Numbered from the stretch's first letter, positions 13,059 to 23,284 are shown. The stretch: 64,000 nt of DNA from Afifella pfennigii DSM 17143 (GCF_000688515.1 NZ_JHZK01000002.1:124001-188000); one strand, 5' to 3'. Notes: generated by a model not told the origin, from the letters alone. Program-made: numbers and translations.

Positions 13059-13961
13059 TCACCTCTGGCAGAGGGGGCAGTAAAACGTGGAACGTCCCGA
13101 TTGCGTGATGCGGGCAACGGTGCCGCTGCAAGTTGTTCGCGGGCAGGGCTCGCCCTGGCGGTCATAGACGGCGAAGCTCTCCTGGAAGCGGCCGACCGTG
13201 CCGTTGGCCTGCACATAATCGCGCAAGGAGGAGCCGCCGGCCGCGATGGCCTCGGCGATGACGGCGCGGATGGCCTCCACCAGCGCTTCCAGGCGCTGCG
13301 TCGGGCGCCCGTCCTTGCGCACCAGCGAGCCGGCGCCGCGCCTTGGCGACAGCTTCGCGCGCCACAGCGCCTCGCAGACATAGATGTTGCCGAGCCCGGC
13401 GACGAGCCGCTGGTCCATCAGCGCCGCCTTCAGGGGGGCTCTGCGGCCGGCAAGCCGGGCGGCCAGGAATTGCGGGGTGAGCGCGTTGCCCGTCGGCTCC
13501 ACGCCGAGATGGGCAAAGAGCGGATGCTCGCTAAGCCGGCCGGCCTCGGCGATGTCCATGAAGCCGAAGCGGCGGGCATCGTTGAAGATGAGCCGCGTGT
13601 CGCCGGAAAGATGGAAGACGACATGGTCGTGCTCGCTCTTCTTCTTGCCCTCAAAATAGCGCCCGTCGGCGGGCGTCATCTCCACCGCGCCCTCAAAGCG
13701 GAAGGAGCCGGTCATGCCCAGATGCATGACGAGGATCGGCCCGCCGGCTTCCTTGCCGGCTTTGCCCGCCGTCTCCACCAGGAGATATTTCGCCCGCCTG
13801 CCGATATGGACGATGCGCCGCCCCTGAAGCCGCCTGGCGAAACCTTGCGGCAAGGGAAAGCGTAGATCCGGGCGGCGCAGCTCCACCTTCTCGATCTTCC
13901 GCCCTTCCAGGATGGGGGCAAGACCCCGCCTGATCGTCTCCACCTCCGGCAGTTCCGGCAT
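13059..13961 (-). CDS. mutM: Formamidopyrimidine-DNA glycosylase MutM (Fpg)
   Basis: Base-excision repair enzyme of 300 residues that removes 8-oxoguanine and formamidopyrimidines and nicks the abasic site. It starts with the diagnostic [14 protein letters not shown], where Pro2 is the catalytic amine and Glu3 the partner acid. The start codon is therefore the ATG at 13961 and not the earlier in-frame ATG. The C-terminus has the zinc finger CPRTTCSG...FYCPLCQR (four cysteines). It is divergent from ubiE, whose ATG lies 119 bp away, an arrangement common in alphaproteobacteria. Confidence 0.97.
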   Translation of the reverse strand: MPELPEVETIRRGLAPILEGRKIEKVELRRPDLRFPLPQGFARRLQGRRIVHIGRRAKYLLVETAGKAGKEAGGPILVMHLGMTGSFRFEGAVEMTPADGRYFEGKKKSEHDHVVFHLSGDTRLIFNDARRFGFMDIAEAGRLSEHPLFAHLGVEPTGNALTPQFLAARLAGRRAPLKAALMDQRLVAGLGNIYVCEALWRAKLSPRRGAGSLVRKDGRPTQRLEALVEAIRAVIAEAIAAGGSSLRDYVQANGTVGRFQESFAVYDRQGEPCPRTTCSGTVARITQSGRSTFYCPLCQR

Positions 13962-14080
13962 GCTTCGCCCACTCGTTCGCCTCTTGCGCCTCGCCGCATG
14001 GCGCGGCAATCGCGCATTGGTTATGGTCCGGCCACATTCGCCCGCCAACGGCAAGACATCAGCCTTCAGAGGACATGTAG

Positions 14081-14830
14081 ATGAGCGAGAAGACCCGCTT
14101 CGGCTACCAGGAGGTAGCCATGGAGGAAAAGCAGGGCCGCGTCGATGGGGTCTTCCACTCGGTCGCCCGGCGCTACGACATCATGAACGACTTGATGTCG
14201 GGCGGGCTGCACCGGCTATGGAAGAACGCCATGGTCTCCTGGCTCGCCCCGCCGCAATCGGGCCGGCCCTACAAGGTGCTCGACATGGCGGGCGGCACCG
14301 GCGACATAGCCTTTCGCATCGCCGACCGCTCCAGAGGCCATGCGGAGGTGACCGTCGCCGATATCAACGCCTCCATGCTGGAGGTCTGCCGCGAGCGGGC
14401 CGAGAAGCGGCGCAACGCCCATTTCACCTATGTGGAGGCGAATGCGGAGGAGCTTCCCTTCGAGGATGCAAGCTTCGATGCCTATACGATCGCCTTCGGC
14501 ATCCGCAACGTGCCGCGGCTGGACAAGGCGCTCAGCGAAGCCTATCGCGTCCTGAAGCCGGGCGGGCGCTTCCTCTGCCTGGAATTCACCCCGGTGTCGA
14601 TGCCCCTCATCCGCGAGGCCTACGAGGCGTATTCCTTTCATGTCATTCCGACCATCGGCCGCGTCGTGACCGGCGATCGCGACTCCTATCAGTATCTGGT
14701 GGAATCGATCCGCGTCTTCCCCAACAAGGAGCGATTTGCCGCCATGATCGCCGATGCGGGCTTTGAGCGCGTAAGCTATCGCGACTATACCGCCGGCATC
14801 GTCGCTCTCCATTCCGGTTGGAAGCTCTAG
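14081..14830 (+). CDS. ubiE: Ubiquinone/menaquinone biosynthesis C-methyltransferase UbiE
   Basis: SAM-dependent methyltransferase of 249 residues acting on 2-methoxy-6-polyprenyl-1,4-benzoquinol in ubiquinone synthesis. SAM-binding motif I is [14 protein letters not shown], and the family signature [17 protein letters not shown] lies near residue 35. It ends with HSGWKL, a typical UbiE tail. It is followed after 21 bp by ubiB, so the two form a quinone-synthesis operon with coaBC behind. Confidence 0.96.
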   Translation: MSEKTRFGYQEVAMEEKQGRVDGVFHSVARRYDIMNDLMSGGLHRLWKNAMVSWLAPPQSGRPYKVLDMAGGTGDIAFRIADRSRGHAEVTVADINASMLEVCRERAEKRRNAHFTYVEANAEELPFEDASFDAYTIAFGIRNVPRLDKALSEAYRVLKPGGRFLCLEFTPVSMPLIREAYEAYSFHVIPTIGRVVTGDRDSYQYLVESIRVFPNKERFAAMIADAGFERVSYRDYTAGIVALHSGWKL

Positions 14831-14851
14831 CAACGGGCCAGGATCGCCAGC

Positions 14852-16420
14852 GTGTTAAGTCTCTTCCGCCTTACCAAGGCGGGATTCCATATCGTCCGGG
14901 CGGGAGCCCTCGGCTTCGTCGACATCGATGAGCTGCCGCCAGGGCCGGCGCGCGGCGTGCGCTTCCTGCGCCTGTTCGAGCCGCGCGGCCTTTCCGGCGC
15001 CGAGCGCGGCCGGCGCCTGTCGGCGCGTCTGCACCAGCTCGGCCCCTCCTATGTGAAGCTCGGCCAGTTCCTGGCGACGCGGCCCGATATCGTCGGCAAC
15101 GAGGCGGCCGAGGCGCTGTCGGGTCTCAAGGACGAGATGCCTCCCTTTCCGACCGAGGAGGCGAAAGCGATCATTGCCGCCAATCTCGGCCGTCCCGTCG
15201 ACAGGGTGTTCACCTCCTTTTCCGAGCCGTTGGCCGCCGCCTCCATTGCCCAGGTGCATCACGCCACCATGCTCCTCGACGGCGAGGAGCGCGAGGTTGC
15301 GGTCAAGGTGCTGCGCCCGCATGTGCGCGGCCGCTTCCAGCGCGACCTGGAGACCTTCTATGCCGGGGCGCATTTCCTGGAGGGCCTGTCCTCGGAGGGC
15401 AAGCGCTTAAAGCCGGTTGCCGTGGTTCAGACGCTGGAGCGCACCGTTCTTCTGGAGATGGATCTGCGTCTGGAGGCGGCCGCCTATTCGGAGCTGTCGG
15501 AGAACATCGCCGACGACGTGGATTTTCGCGTGCCGAAGGTCGACTGGTCGCTGACCGGCCGCGACGTCCTCACCATGGAGTGGATCGACGGCATCAAGCT
15601 GCGCAACACCGAGGCGCTTGTGGAGGCAGGCATCGACCGGGAAAGGCTCGCCCTTACCGTCGTCCAGTCCTTCCTGCGCAACGCCCTGCGCGACGGCTTC
15701 TTCCATGCCGACATGCATGAGGGCAATCTCTTCGTCGACCATGACGGCGAGCTCGTCGCCGTCGATCTCGGCATCATGGGTCGCATCGGTCCGAAGGAGC
15801 GGCGCTTCCTTGCCGAGGTGATCTACTGCTTCATCAAGCGCGACTATCTGCAGATCGCCAAGCTGCATCTGGAGGTCGGCTACGTGCCGCCGATCCATAC
15901 GGCGGAGGATTTCGCCCAGGCGCTGAGGGCCATCGGCGAGCCGATCCAGGGTCAGCGGGCGAGCGAGATCTCCATGGCCCGCCTGCTCGGGCTGCTCTTT
16001 GAGGTGACGGCGCTGTTCAACATGCAGACCCGCCCCGAGCTCATCCTGTTGCAGAAGACCATGGTGGTGGTGGAGGGCGTGGCGCGCCGGCTCGATCCGG
16101 AATTCGATATGTGGGCCGCCGCCGAGCCGGTCGTCACCGAATGGATGCAGCGCCATCTCGGCCCGGCGGGCCGACTGGAGGACGCGGCCGATACGATCCG
16201 CCAGATCGGCGGCTTCGTGGAGCGGCTTCCCGGCACGCTGACGCGGGTGGAATCGGCGGTCGACCGCCTTGCGGCCTTCTCCGCCGGAGGCATCAAGCTC
16301 GACGAGGAGACGGTGACAAGGCTCGCCGACGCTTCCGCCAAGGAGCTTTTCTGGACGCGCTGGGCGGTCAGGATCGGCGGTCTCGCCCTTGCCGTCCTCG
16401 CCGTCGTCAGCTTCTTCTAA
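14852..16420 (+). CDS. ubiB: Ubiquinone biosynthesis protein UbiB (atypical kinase)
   Basis: A 522-residue ADCK/UbiB-family atypical kinase or ATPase required for ubiquinone synthesis. The signature SYVKLGQFLATRPDI (KxGQ motif) and the alanine-rich loop PLAAASIAQVHHA are present, as are FFHADMHEGNLFVD and VAVDLGIMGRIG of the catalytic core. The C-terminus ends in a hydrophobic stretch (GGLALAVLAVVSFF) consistent with membrane anchoring. The start is a GTG at 14852 in the sequence cgtgttaagtctc. It lies 21 bp after ubiE. Confidence 0.94.
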   Translation: MLSLFRLTKAGFHIVRAGALGFVDIDELPPGPARGVRFLRLFEPRGLSGAERGRRLSARLHQLGPSYVKLGQFLATRPDIVGNEAAEALSGLKDEMPPFPTEEAKAIIAANLGRPVDRVFTSFSEPLAAASIAQVHHATMLLDGEEREVAVKVLRPHVRGRFQRDLETFYAGAHFLEGLSSEGKRLKPVAVVQTLERTVLLEMDLRLEAAAYSELSENIADDVDFRVPKVDWSLTGRDVLTMEWIDGIKLRNTEALVEAGIDRERLALTVVQSFLRNALRDGFFHADMHEGNLFVDHDGELVAVDLGIMGRIGPKERRFLAEVIYCFIKRDYLQIAKLHLEVGYVPPIHTAEDFAQALRAIGEPIQGQRASEISMARLLGLLFEVTALFNMQTRPELILLQKTMVVVEGVARRLDPEFDMWAAAEPVVTEWMQRHLGPAGRLEDAADTIRQIGGFVERLPGTLTRVESAVDRLAAFSAGGIKLDEETVTRLADASAKELFWTRWAVRIGGLALAVLAVVSFF

Positions 16421-16515
16421 GGCAAGGGTGCTTGCCGGCGATTGGATTGGGTAACGCTCTTGGCCTATCGTCGCGCCGCGGCAAGCAAGGGATCGGCCGA
16501 TAAGGGCCGAAGGCT

Positions 16516-17760
16516 ATGACGGTGAGCGACATTGGCGGGCGGCGCATTATCCTCATCATCGGCGGCGGCATCGCCGCCTATAAGGCGCTGGAGCTCATCC
16601 GCCTGTTGAAGAAGGCGGGAGCAGATCTGCGCGTCGTCATGACCAGGGGGGCGCAGGAATTCGTCACCCCGCTTGCCGCTGGCGCGCTCGCCCACGGCCC
16701 GGTTCTCACCGAGCTATTCGATCGCCGGGCGGAGGAGGATATCGGCCATATCCGCCTTGCCCGCGACGCCGATCTTGTTCTCCTCGCCCCGGCGACGGCG
16801 AGCCGCATGGCCAAGATGGCGGCCGGCATCGCCGACGACCTTGCCGGCGCGGTGCTGCTCGCCACCGACAGGCCGGTGCTCGCGGCTCCGGCGATGAACC
16901 CGAACATGTGGGCGCATGCCGCAACGCAGCGCAATTTTCGCCGGCTTGCCGCCGACGGCATCCGCTTCGTCGGCCCGGAGGCGGGCGAGATGGCGGAGGC
17001 GGGCGAGGCCGGCATGGGGCGCATGGCCGAACCTGAAGCGATCCTGGCCGCGGTCGAGGCGCTTTTCGGCGCCGGCTTTGGCCCGCTTGCCGGCCGGCAT
17101 GTCCTCGTCACCTCAGGGCCGACGCACGAGCCCATCGACCCGGTGCGCTATCTCGCCAACCGCTCCTCCGGCCGCCAGGGCCATGCCATCGCCGCCGCCT
17201 TCGCCGCCGCCGGCGCGCGCGTCACCCTCGTCTCCGGCCCCGTCGCGCTTGCCCCTCCTGCCGGCGTTGAGACGGTGAAGGTGGAGACGGCGCGGCAGAT
17301 GCTGGAAGCCGTAGAGGCTGCGCTGCCGGCCGATATCGCGATCATGGCGGCGGCCGTCGCCGATTGGCGCGTTGCCGAGGAAGCGCGGCAGAAGATGAAG
17401 AAGGACGGCGATGGCGGCCTGTCGCTCGGCCTGACGCAGAACCCCGACATCCTCGCCACGCTCTCACGTCACGCCCGGCGCCCGGGGCTCGTTGTCGGCT
17501 TCGCCGCCGAGACGGAGAATGTCGTCGCCAATGCGCGCGCCAAGCTGGCGAGGAAAGGCTGCGACGTCATCCTCGCCAACGACGTCTCGCCGTCGACCGG
17601 CATCATGGGCGGCGAGGAGAACGCCGTCCATTTCGTCACCGCGCGCGGCGAGGAGGCGTGGCCGCGCATGGGTAAGGACGCGGTGGCCGCGCGTCTGGTG
17701 GAGCGGGCGGCCGCGCTTCTCGCCGCGAAGGAAGCTCGCGGCGAGGTGGCGACGGGCTGA
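16516..17760 (+). CDS. coaBC: CoaBC: phosphopantothenoylcysteine decarboxylase / phosphopantothenate-cysteine ligase
   Basis: Bifunctional coenzyme A enzyme of 414 residues. The N-terminal FMN domain (CoaC) shows IGGGIAAYKALE, catalytic-His segment EEDIGHIRLARDADL and PAMNPNMW. The C-terminal ligase (CoaB) shows VTSGPTHEPIDPVRYL, NRSSGRQGHAIA and VILANDVS. Odd point: the substrate-clamp motif, which in E. coli Dfp contains a cysteine (ACGDxGxGRM), reads AEAGEAGMGRMAEP here, without that cysteine. This may be a lineage feature. It sits 95 bp after ubiB. Confidence 0.95.
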   Translation: MTVSDIGGRRIILIIGGGIAAYKALELIRLLKKAGADLRVVMTRGAQEFVTPLAAGALAHGPVLTELFDRRAEEDIGHIRLARDADLVLLAPATASRMAKMAAGIADDLAGAVLLATDRPVLAAPAMNPNMWAHAATQRNFRRLAADGIRFVGPEAGEMAEAGEAGMGRMAEPEAILAAVEALFGAGFGPLAGRHVLVTSGPTHEPIDPVRYLANRSSGRQGHAIAAAFAAAGARVTLVSGPVALAPPAGVETVKVETARQMLEAVEAALPADIAIMAAAVADWRVAEEARQKMKKDGDGGLSLGLTQNPDILATLSRHARRPGLVVGFAAETENVVANARAKLARKGCDVILANDVSPSTGIMGGEENAVHFVTARGEEAWPRMGKDAVAARLVERAAALLAAKEARGEVATG

Positions 17761-17774
17761 AGGGACCTGAAAGC

Positions 17775-20252
17775 CTATTCCGCCGCCTCGGCGAAGGCAG
17801 AGGGGGGCGGGGTGTCGACCCCCCAGATCTCCCGGGCATAATCGCGGATCGCCCTGTCGGCGGAGAACCAGCCGACGCGGGCCGTGTTGAGGATCGCTCG
17901 GCGCGTCCATTCCCGCCGGTCGTTGAAGCCTTCGTCCACCTGCCGCTGCGCGTCGAGATAGGCGGCGAAGTCGGCCGTGACGAAGAAGAAATCGTCATAG
18001 GTCAACCGGTCGACGATGGCGCGGAAGCGGCCCGGCTCCTCCGGCGAGAAGACGCCGGAGCCGATGGCGTCGATGACGCTCTTCAGGATCGGGTCCGCTT
18101 CGATGACGGCGCGCGAATCGAAGCCGGCAAGCCGGTGGGCGGCGATTTCCTCCGCGGTGAGGCCGAAAATATGGATGTTCTGCGCGCCGACGCGCTCGGA
18201 GATCTCCACATTGGCGCCGTCCAGCGTGCCGATGGTGATGGCGCCGTTGAGCGCCAGTTTCATGTTGCCGGTGCCGGAGGCTTCCATGCCGGCGGTGGAG
18301 ATCTGCTCCGACAGATCGGCCGCCGGGATGATGCGCTCGGCCAGCGAGACGTTGTAATTGGGGATGAAGGCGATCTTCAGCCGGTCGCCGATGACCGGAT
18401 CGCTGTTCACCGCCCGCGCCACGTCGTTGATGAGCTTGATGATCAGCTTGGCCATCTGATAGCCGGGCGCCGCCTTGCCGGCGAAGATCTTCAGCCGCGG
18501 CGTCCAGTCCCGATCCGGCTCGGCGCGGATGGCGAAATAATGCGCCACCGCCTCCATGATGTTGAGGAGCTGGCGCTTGTATTCGTGCATGCGCTTGATC
18601 TGCACGTCGAACATGGCGTCCGGCGAGACCTTGAGGCCGAGCCGCTCTTCGATCTCGGCGGCAAGGCGCTCCTTGCTGATGCGCTTGGCGGCGTGGAAGC
18701 GCTCGCCGAAGGCGGCGTCGTCGGCGAAGGGCTCCAGCGCCTTGATCGCCTCAAGGTCGCCGATCCATGCCTCGCCGATCGTCTCTTCCAGAAGGTCGCT
18801 CAGCGGCTTGTTGCAGGAATGCAGCCAGCGGCGCGGCGTCACGCCGTTGGTGACGCCGATGATGCGCCCCGGATAGACCTGATCGAGATCGTGAAAGACC
18901 GTGCGGCGCATCAGATCGGCATGCAGCGCCGAGACGCCGTTGGCGCGGTGGCTGCCGACGAAGGCGAGATGGCCCATGCGCACGCCATGGCCGTTGCCGT
19001 TGCCGTGATCGACGATGCGCAGCCGCTCCAGGTCGAGCGAGCGCTGGGCCGCCGCGGCGGTTCTCAGATGCTGCTCGTCGATCCAGCGCACCAGTTCCAG
19101 ATGCCGCGGCAGCACCGCGCCGAAGAGCGTCAGCGACCAGCGCTCCAGCGCTTCCGGCATCAGCGTGTGATTGGTGTAGGAGAGGGTTCTGCGGGTGATG
19201 TCGTAGGCCTCGTCCATGCCCATGCCGTGCTCGTCGACGAGCAGGCGCATCAGCTCCACCACGGCGACCGCCGGATGGGTGTCGTTGAGCTGGATGGCGA
19301 CCTTGTCCGGCAACTGCCTGAGGTCCGGATGGTCGGAGAGGAAGCGGCGCAACAGGTCCTGCAGCGAGGCGGAGGTGAAGAAGAATTCCTGCCGCAGACG
19401 CAGGTTCTTGCCTTCGTCGGTGGTGTCGTCCGGATAGAGCACGCGCGAGATCGTCTCCGCCCGCACCGCCGATTCCATCGCCGTCAGGTATTCGCCGCGG
19501 TTGAAGCTGGCCAGATCGATGCGCGTGGCCGGCCGTGCCGCCCACAGGCGCAGCGTGTTGACATGGCTGCCGCGCCAGCCGGCGATCGGCGTGTCGTAGG
19601 CGGCGGCGAGGATGACCTCGGCCGCCTGCCAGTGGCGCCGGCCGTCATGGCGTTCCACGACCTGGCCGCCGAAGGGGATGTGATAGATGACCTCCGGCCG
19701 CTCGAACTCCCAGTTATGGCCGGTGACCAGCCAGTCCTCCGGCTCTTCCGTCTGCCACCCGTCGGCGAGGCTTTGGCGGAACAGGCCGTTCTCGTAGCGG
19801 ATGCCGTAGCCATGGGCGGGGATGGCCAGCGTCGACATGGAATCGAGGAAGCAGGCGGCGAGCCGGCCGAGGCCGCCATTGCCGAGGGCGGCGTCGGGCT
19901 CTGAGCGCAAGATCTGCTCGTAATCCCGTCCCAGCGACGCCAGCGCCTCGCGCACATGCTTCTCCAGGCCGAGATTGAGGATGGTGTCCTTCAACAGCCG
20001 GCCGATCAGGAACTCCATCGACAGGTAATAGACCCGCTTCTGGTCCTCCCGGTACGCCTTGCGCGTCGATTGCATCCAGCGGTCGACGAGCTGGTCGCGC
20101 ACGGCCAGGATCAGCGCCGCGCTCCAATCCTGGCGCACGGCGTTTTGCGGATCCTTGCCGACCGAATAGATGAGCTTGTCGACGATCAGCCTGCGCATGT
20201 CCTCTGCGCTGGCGATATGCCGCATGGGCTTGGCTGGTGAGGCAGCGTCCAT
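17775..20252 (-). CDS. glgP: Glycogen phosphorylase GlgP
   Basis: GT35 enzyme of 825 residues that releases glucose-1-phosphate from alpha-glucan. The pyridoxal-phosphate lysine lies in ASGTGNMKLALNGAITIGTL, and other family blocks are ALGNGGLGRLAACFLDS and NDTHPAVAVVELMRLL. Length matches bacterial phosphorylases. The gene is convergent with coaBC, with only 14 bp between stop codons. It is about 10 kb from the glgE operon and supplies the degradative counterpart to GlgE/GlgB. Confidence 0.96.
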   Translation of the reverse strand: MDAASPAKPMRHIASAEDMRRLIVDKLIYSVGKDPQNAVRQDWSAALILAVRDQLVDRWMQSTRKAYREDQKRVYYLSMEFLIGRLLKDTILNLGLEKHVREALASLGRDYEQILRSEPDAALGNGGLGRLAACFLDSMSTLAIPAHGYGIRYENGLFRQSLADGWQTEEPEDWLVTGHNWEFERPEVIYHIPFGGQVVERHDGRRHWQAAEVILAAAYDTPIAGWRGSHVNTLRLWAARPATRIDLASFNRGEYLTAMESAVRAETISRVLYPDDTTDEGKNLRLRQEFFFTSASLQDLLRRFLSDHPDLRQLPDKVAIQLNDTHPAVAVVELMRLLVDEHGMGMDEAYDITRRTLSYTNHTLMPEALERWSLTLFGAVLPRHLELVRWIDEQHLRTAAAAQRSLDLERLRIVDHGNGNGHGVRMGHLAFVGSHRANGVSALHADLMRRTVFHDLDQVYPGRIIGVTNGVTPRRWLHSCNKPLSDLLEETIGEAWIGDLEAIKALEPFADDAAFGERFHAAKRISKERLAAEIEERLGLKVSPDAMFDVQIKRMHEYKRQLLNIMEAVAHYFAIRAEPDRDWTPRLKIFAGKAAPGYQMAKLIIKLINDVARAVNSDPVIGDRLKIAFIPNYNVSLAERIIPAADLSEQISTAGMEASGTGNMKLALNGAITIGTLDGANVEISERVGAQNIHIFGLTAEEIAAHRLAGFDSRAVIEADPILKSVIDAIGSGVFSPEEPGRFRAIVDRLTYDDFFFVTADFAAYLDAQRQVDEGFNDRREWTRRAILNTARVGWFSADRAIRDYAREIWGVDTPPPSAFAEAAE

Positions 20253-20430
20253 CAGCTGTGTCCCTCGTGAAATGTGGAAAGCGACTCCGCCGGCTGGCGG
20301 AAGGCAACGCGGTCAGCGCGGCGATCCCCCCTCGCATCGGCGACACGTTGAAAGCAAAATGGCGCGGGAAGTTAGCCTACTTAGCAGTCGCGGTTCAACG
20401 CCCTAACAGAAGCCCCTGCAGGAAATCGCT

Positions 20431-21978
20431 TCATTCGCCTGCCTGATCAACATGCAGAGCCTCGGCGAAACTGGCGCGAAGACGCGCCTTTTCAACTTTT
20501 CCCATGGCGTTGCGCGGCAATTCCTTCACCAAGACGATTCGCTTGGGCTGCTTGAAGCCGGCAAGCCGCTCCCGCAGCGCCGCGGCCAGTCTCTCCGGCT
20601 GCGGGCGGAGGCCATTCTCCGGCACGACAAGCGCAATCACGGCCTCGCCGAAATCGGCGTCGGGCACGCCGATGACCGCCGATTCGGCGACGCCCGGCAG
20701 GCTGTCGAGCGCGGCCTCGATCTCCTTGGGGTAGATGTTGAGACCGCCGGAGATGATGAGATCCTTGGCGCGTCCGACGATATGGACATAGCCGTCTTGG
20801 TCGATAAGCCCGAGATCGCCGGTGACGAAGAAGCCGTTCCGGAACTCTGCGGCGGTCTTTTCGGGCATGCGCCAATAGCCCTTGAAGACGTTGCGGCCCT
20901 TCACCTCGATGACGCCGATCTCGCCTTGCGTCTTCTCCTCGCCCGTCTGCGGATCGGCGATGCGCAGCTCCACCCCGGGGATGGCAAAGCCGACCGTGCC
21001 GGCCCGCCGCTCCCCCTCATAGGGATTGGAGGTGTTCATGCTCGTCTCCGTCATGCCGTAGCGCTCCAGGATGGCGTGGCCGGTGCGCGCCGCGAAGGCT
21101 TCGTGCGTGGCGGCGGTGAGCGGCGCGGAGCCTGAGATGAAAAGCCGCATATGGGCGACGCGCTCGCGGCTGAGCCGCGCGTCGGCCAGAAGCCGCGTGT
21201 AGAAGGTCGGCACGCCCATCATCGAGGTGGCGCGCGGCAGGGCGGCGATCACCTCATCGACGCTGAAGCGCGGCAGGAAGATCAGCTGGCCGCCGGCGGC
21301 CATCAGCGTGTTGATGGCGGTGAAAAGCCCGTGCGTGTGGAAGATTGGCAGGGCGTGCAGGAGGACGTCCTTGTCGGTGAAGCGCCAGATATCGCGCAGC
21401 GCCAGGGCGTTGGAGGCGAGGTTGTCGTGGGTGAGCATGGCGCCCTTGGAGCGCCCCGTCGTGCCGGAGGTGTAGAGGATGGCGGCAAGGTCGTCGTCGC
21501 CGCGCGGCACGGTGGCAAAGCGCGGCGAGGCGCTGAGCGCCCTGTCGGCGAGGCTGCCGGCCGATAGCTGCGGCGAGCGCCACACGCCGAGCGTCTCAAG
21601 CCGCGCTCCCTTGCTCTCCGCGACCGGCCGCAGCGTCGCGGCCCTGGCGGGATCGCAGACGAAGATGGCCGGCTCCGCATCGGCAAGGAAATAGTCGATC
21701 TCCGCCGGCGTATAGGCCGTGTTGAGCGGCAGGAACGCCGCCCCGGCCCGCACCGTGCCGAGATAGAGCATCACCGCCTCGATGCTCTTTTCCACCTGCG
21801 CCGCCACCCGGTCGCCGGGCCGCACGCCGAGCGCGAGAAGGGCGTTGGCGAAGCGCGCGGAGACCTCCTCCACATCGCCGTAGCTGTAGGTTCTGCCCTC
21901 GCCGAGCTCGGCGAAGCGCGTGCCCGGCGCGTCGGCGGGAAAAAAGGCGGCGAGGCGGGAATAGAGATTGCGGTCCAT
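20431..21978 (-). CDS. matB: Acyl-CoA synthetase, probably malonyl-CoA synthetase MatB
   Basis: ANL-superfamily adenylate-forming ligase of 515 residues. The AMP-binding loop is LYTSGTTGRSKGAMLTH, the A8-type hinge region is YVHIVGRAKDLIISGGLNIY, and the C-terminal catalytic lysine is in PRNAMGKVEKARLR. The segment VEKSIEAVMLYLGTVRAG with LNTAYTPAEIDYFLADAEP resembles MatB enzymes, which activate malonate. The substrate is inferred from resemblance only. A minus-strand gene for a TRAP-type binding protein starts 1 kb upstream, so dicarboxylate uptake and activation could be linked. Confidence 0.8.
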   Translation of the reverse strand: MDRNLYSRLAAFFPADAPGTRFAELGEGRTYSYGDVEEVSARFANALLALGVRPGDRVAAQVEKSIEAVMLYLGTVRAGAAFLPLNTAYTPAEIDYFLADAEPAIFVCDPARAATLRPVAESKGARLETLGVWRSPQLSAGSLADRALSASPRFATVPRGDDDLAAILYTSGTTGRSKGAMLTHDNLASNALALRDIWRFTDKDVLLHALPIFHTHGLFTAINTLMAAGGQLIFLPRFSVDEVIAALPRATSMMGVPTFYTRLLADARLSRERVAHMRLFISGSAPLTAATHEAFAARTGHAILERYGMTETSMNTSNPYEGERRAGTVGFAIPGVELRIADPQTGEEKTQGEIGVIEVKGRNVFKGYWRMPEKTAAEFRNGFFVTGDLGLIDQDGYVHIVGRAKDLIISGGLNIYPKEIEAALDSLPGVAESAVIGVPDADFGEAVIALVVPENGLRPQPERLAAALRERLAGFKQPKRIVLVKELPRNAMGKVEKARLRASFAEALHVDQAGE

Positions 21979-22040
21979 GCGCTTTCCATGGCGCCTCGCC
22001 GCGCCTCATGGCAAGGCCTTGCTTGAAGGTTGCGCGGCCC

Positions 22041-23045
22041 TCAGTTCAGGCTGATCGCCTCGTCGATCAGCCGCTTGCCGACATCGCTGTCGCGGACGAG
22101 ATCGCGGAAGGCCGATTCCTTGGCGACGGCGAGCCATTGATCGAAGGCGGCGCGGTCCATCTCCTCGACCTTGACGCCGGCCGCCGCATAGGTCCGCGTC
22201 AGCTCGTCCTCCAGTTCCACAGCCGCCTCGCCGGCCCATTCGGCAACCTTCTGGCCAGCCGCTTTCAGCGCCTTCTGCTCCTCTTCGCCGAGCGCTTCGA
22301 AAGCGGGTTTTGCCATGACGATAGGCTCGTAGCTGACGAAGAGCGCCGCCTCGCCCGGCGCGGTCAGGCATTTGACGGTCGTGGTCAGGCCCTCTTGCAG
22401 AAGCGTCTCCGAAGAGGCGAAGGCGCCGTCGATGACGCCCCCGGCCATCGCCTCGGCGAGCCGCGCCCGCGGCGTCTCCGCGACCGCCGCGCCGGATTTG
22501 ACCAGGAGCGTGCGCAGCGCCGGCGCTTCGGCGTGCAGCGTCTTGCCGGAAAGCGAGGCGGGCTCGCCGATACAGGCATCGGCGGAGACGATGCCGCCCG
22601 ACAGCCAGGCATCGGCGAGAACCACCAGGCCGGCCGCCTCCGCCCTTTCGCGTAACACGGCGGCGAAGGCGGAGCGGGAAAGCCGTTTGGCCCGGCCAAG
22701 GTCGCGCACCAGGCCGGGAAGCAGGGCAGCCGTAAGGGCGCTGTCGCCGCCGGCGGCCGCCAGCGGCAGGGCGGCGATGTCGATGCGCCCGGAGGCGAGG
22801 GCGCGGCGCAATTCCGCCGGGCGCGCCTGCGTCTCGGCGGCGGGCATGGCGATGCTGAGGGCCGGCTCGCCGTCCTCGGCCACCCGCTTCAGTCTCTCCA
22901 GCATCTGACGGTGGAAGCTGTCTTCCTGGTTCGGTCCGGTCAGTCCGGCCTTCAGCGTCGCGGCGCCGGCGGGGCCGACGAGACAAAACGCCAGTGCCAG
23001 AGCGAGTGCGGGAGCCAGCATCGGCGGCGATTTGCGGGGCGGCAT
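22041..23045 (-). CDS. TRAP-type (DctP-family) periplasmic solute-binding protein, orphan
   Basis: A 334-residue exported protein. The ATG at 23045 gives a signal peptide (MPPRKSPPMLAPALALAL..GPAGA) followed by a DctP-like fold: LDEL-type C-terminal helices and the segment LFVSYEPIVMAKPAFEALGEEEQ are typical of TRAP binding proteins. No DctQ or DctM membrane subunit is adjacent on either side, so it is an orphan here. Its upstream neighbour proV is divergent and its downstream neighbour is the malonyl-CoA-synthetase-like gene 62 bp away. Substrate is unknown, with a dicarboxylate possible. Confidence 0.75.
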   Translation of the reverse strand: MPPRKSPPMLAPALALALAFCLVGPAGAATLKAGLTGPNQEDSFHRQMLERLKRVAEDGEPALSIAMPAAETQARPAELRRALASGRIDIAALPLAAAGGDSALTAALLPGLVRDLGRAKRLSRSAFAAVLRERAEAAGLVVLADAWLSGGIVSADACIGEPASLSGKTLHAEAPALRTLLVKSGAAVAETPRARLAEAMAGGVIDGAFASSETLLQEGLTTTVKCLTAPGEAALFVSYEPIVMAKPAFEALGEEEQKALKAAGQKVAEWAGEAAVELEDELTRTYAAAGVKVEEMDRAAFDQWLAVAKESAFRDLVRDSDVGKRLIDEAISLN

Positions 23046-23284
23046 CGGTTCATCCTTTTCCGGCGCACAGAAGAGCGGGCGAATGCGACGACAGCGCGGC
23101 ATGGCGCCCCGGCGCACCTCGTGCGCCTGTGGCCGGAAGGCGGCCCTCTTGCAAGGCACTGTCGATACGCTGGCCAGCATTTGCACGGCATTTCGACGAA
23201 TGGCGATAGGTCTGCAAGGTTGACATCGGTGCCAGCCCCGCATACCCCTTGCCGCCAAGTGAAATCCTTCCAAGAATAGCAAGA

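Noticed and set aside
12980-13381. N-terminal extension of the enoyl-CoA hydratase frame
   Set aside because: It overlaps mutM in antisense-type low-complexity sequence; the crotonase begins cleanly at [10 protein letters not shown].
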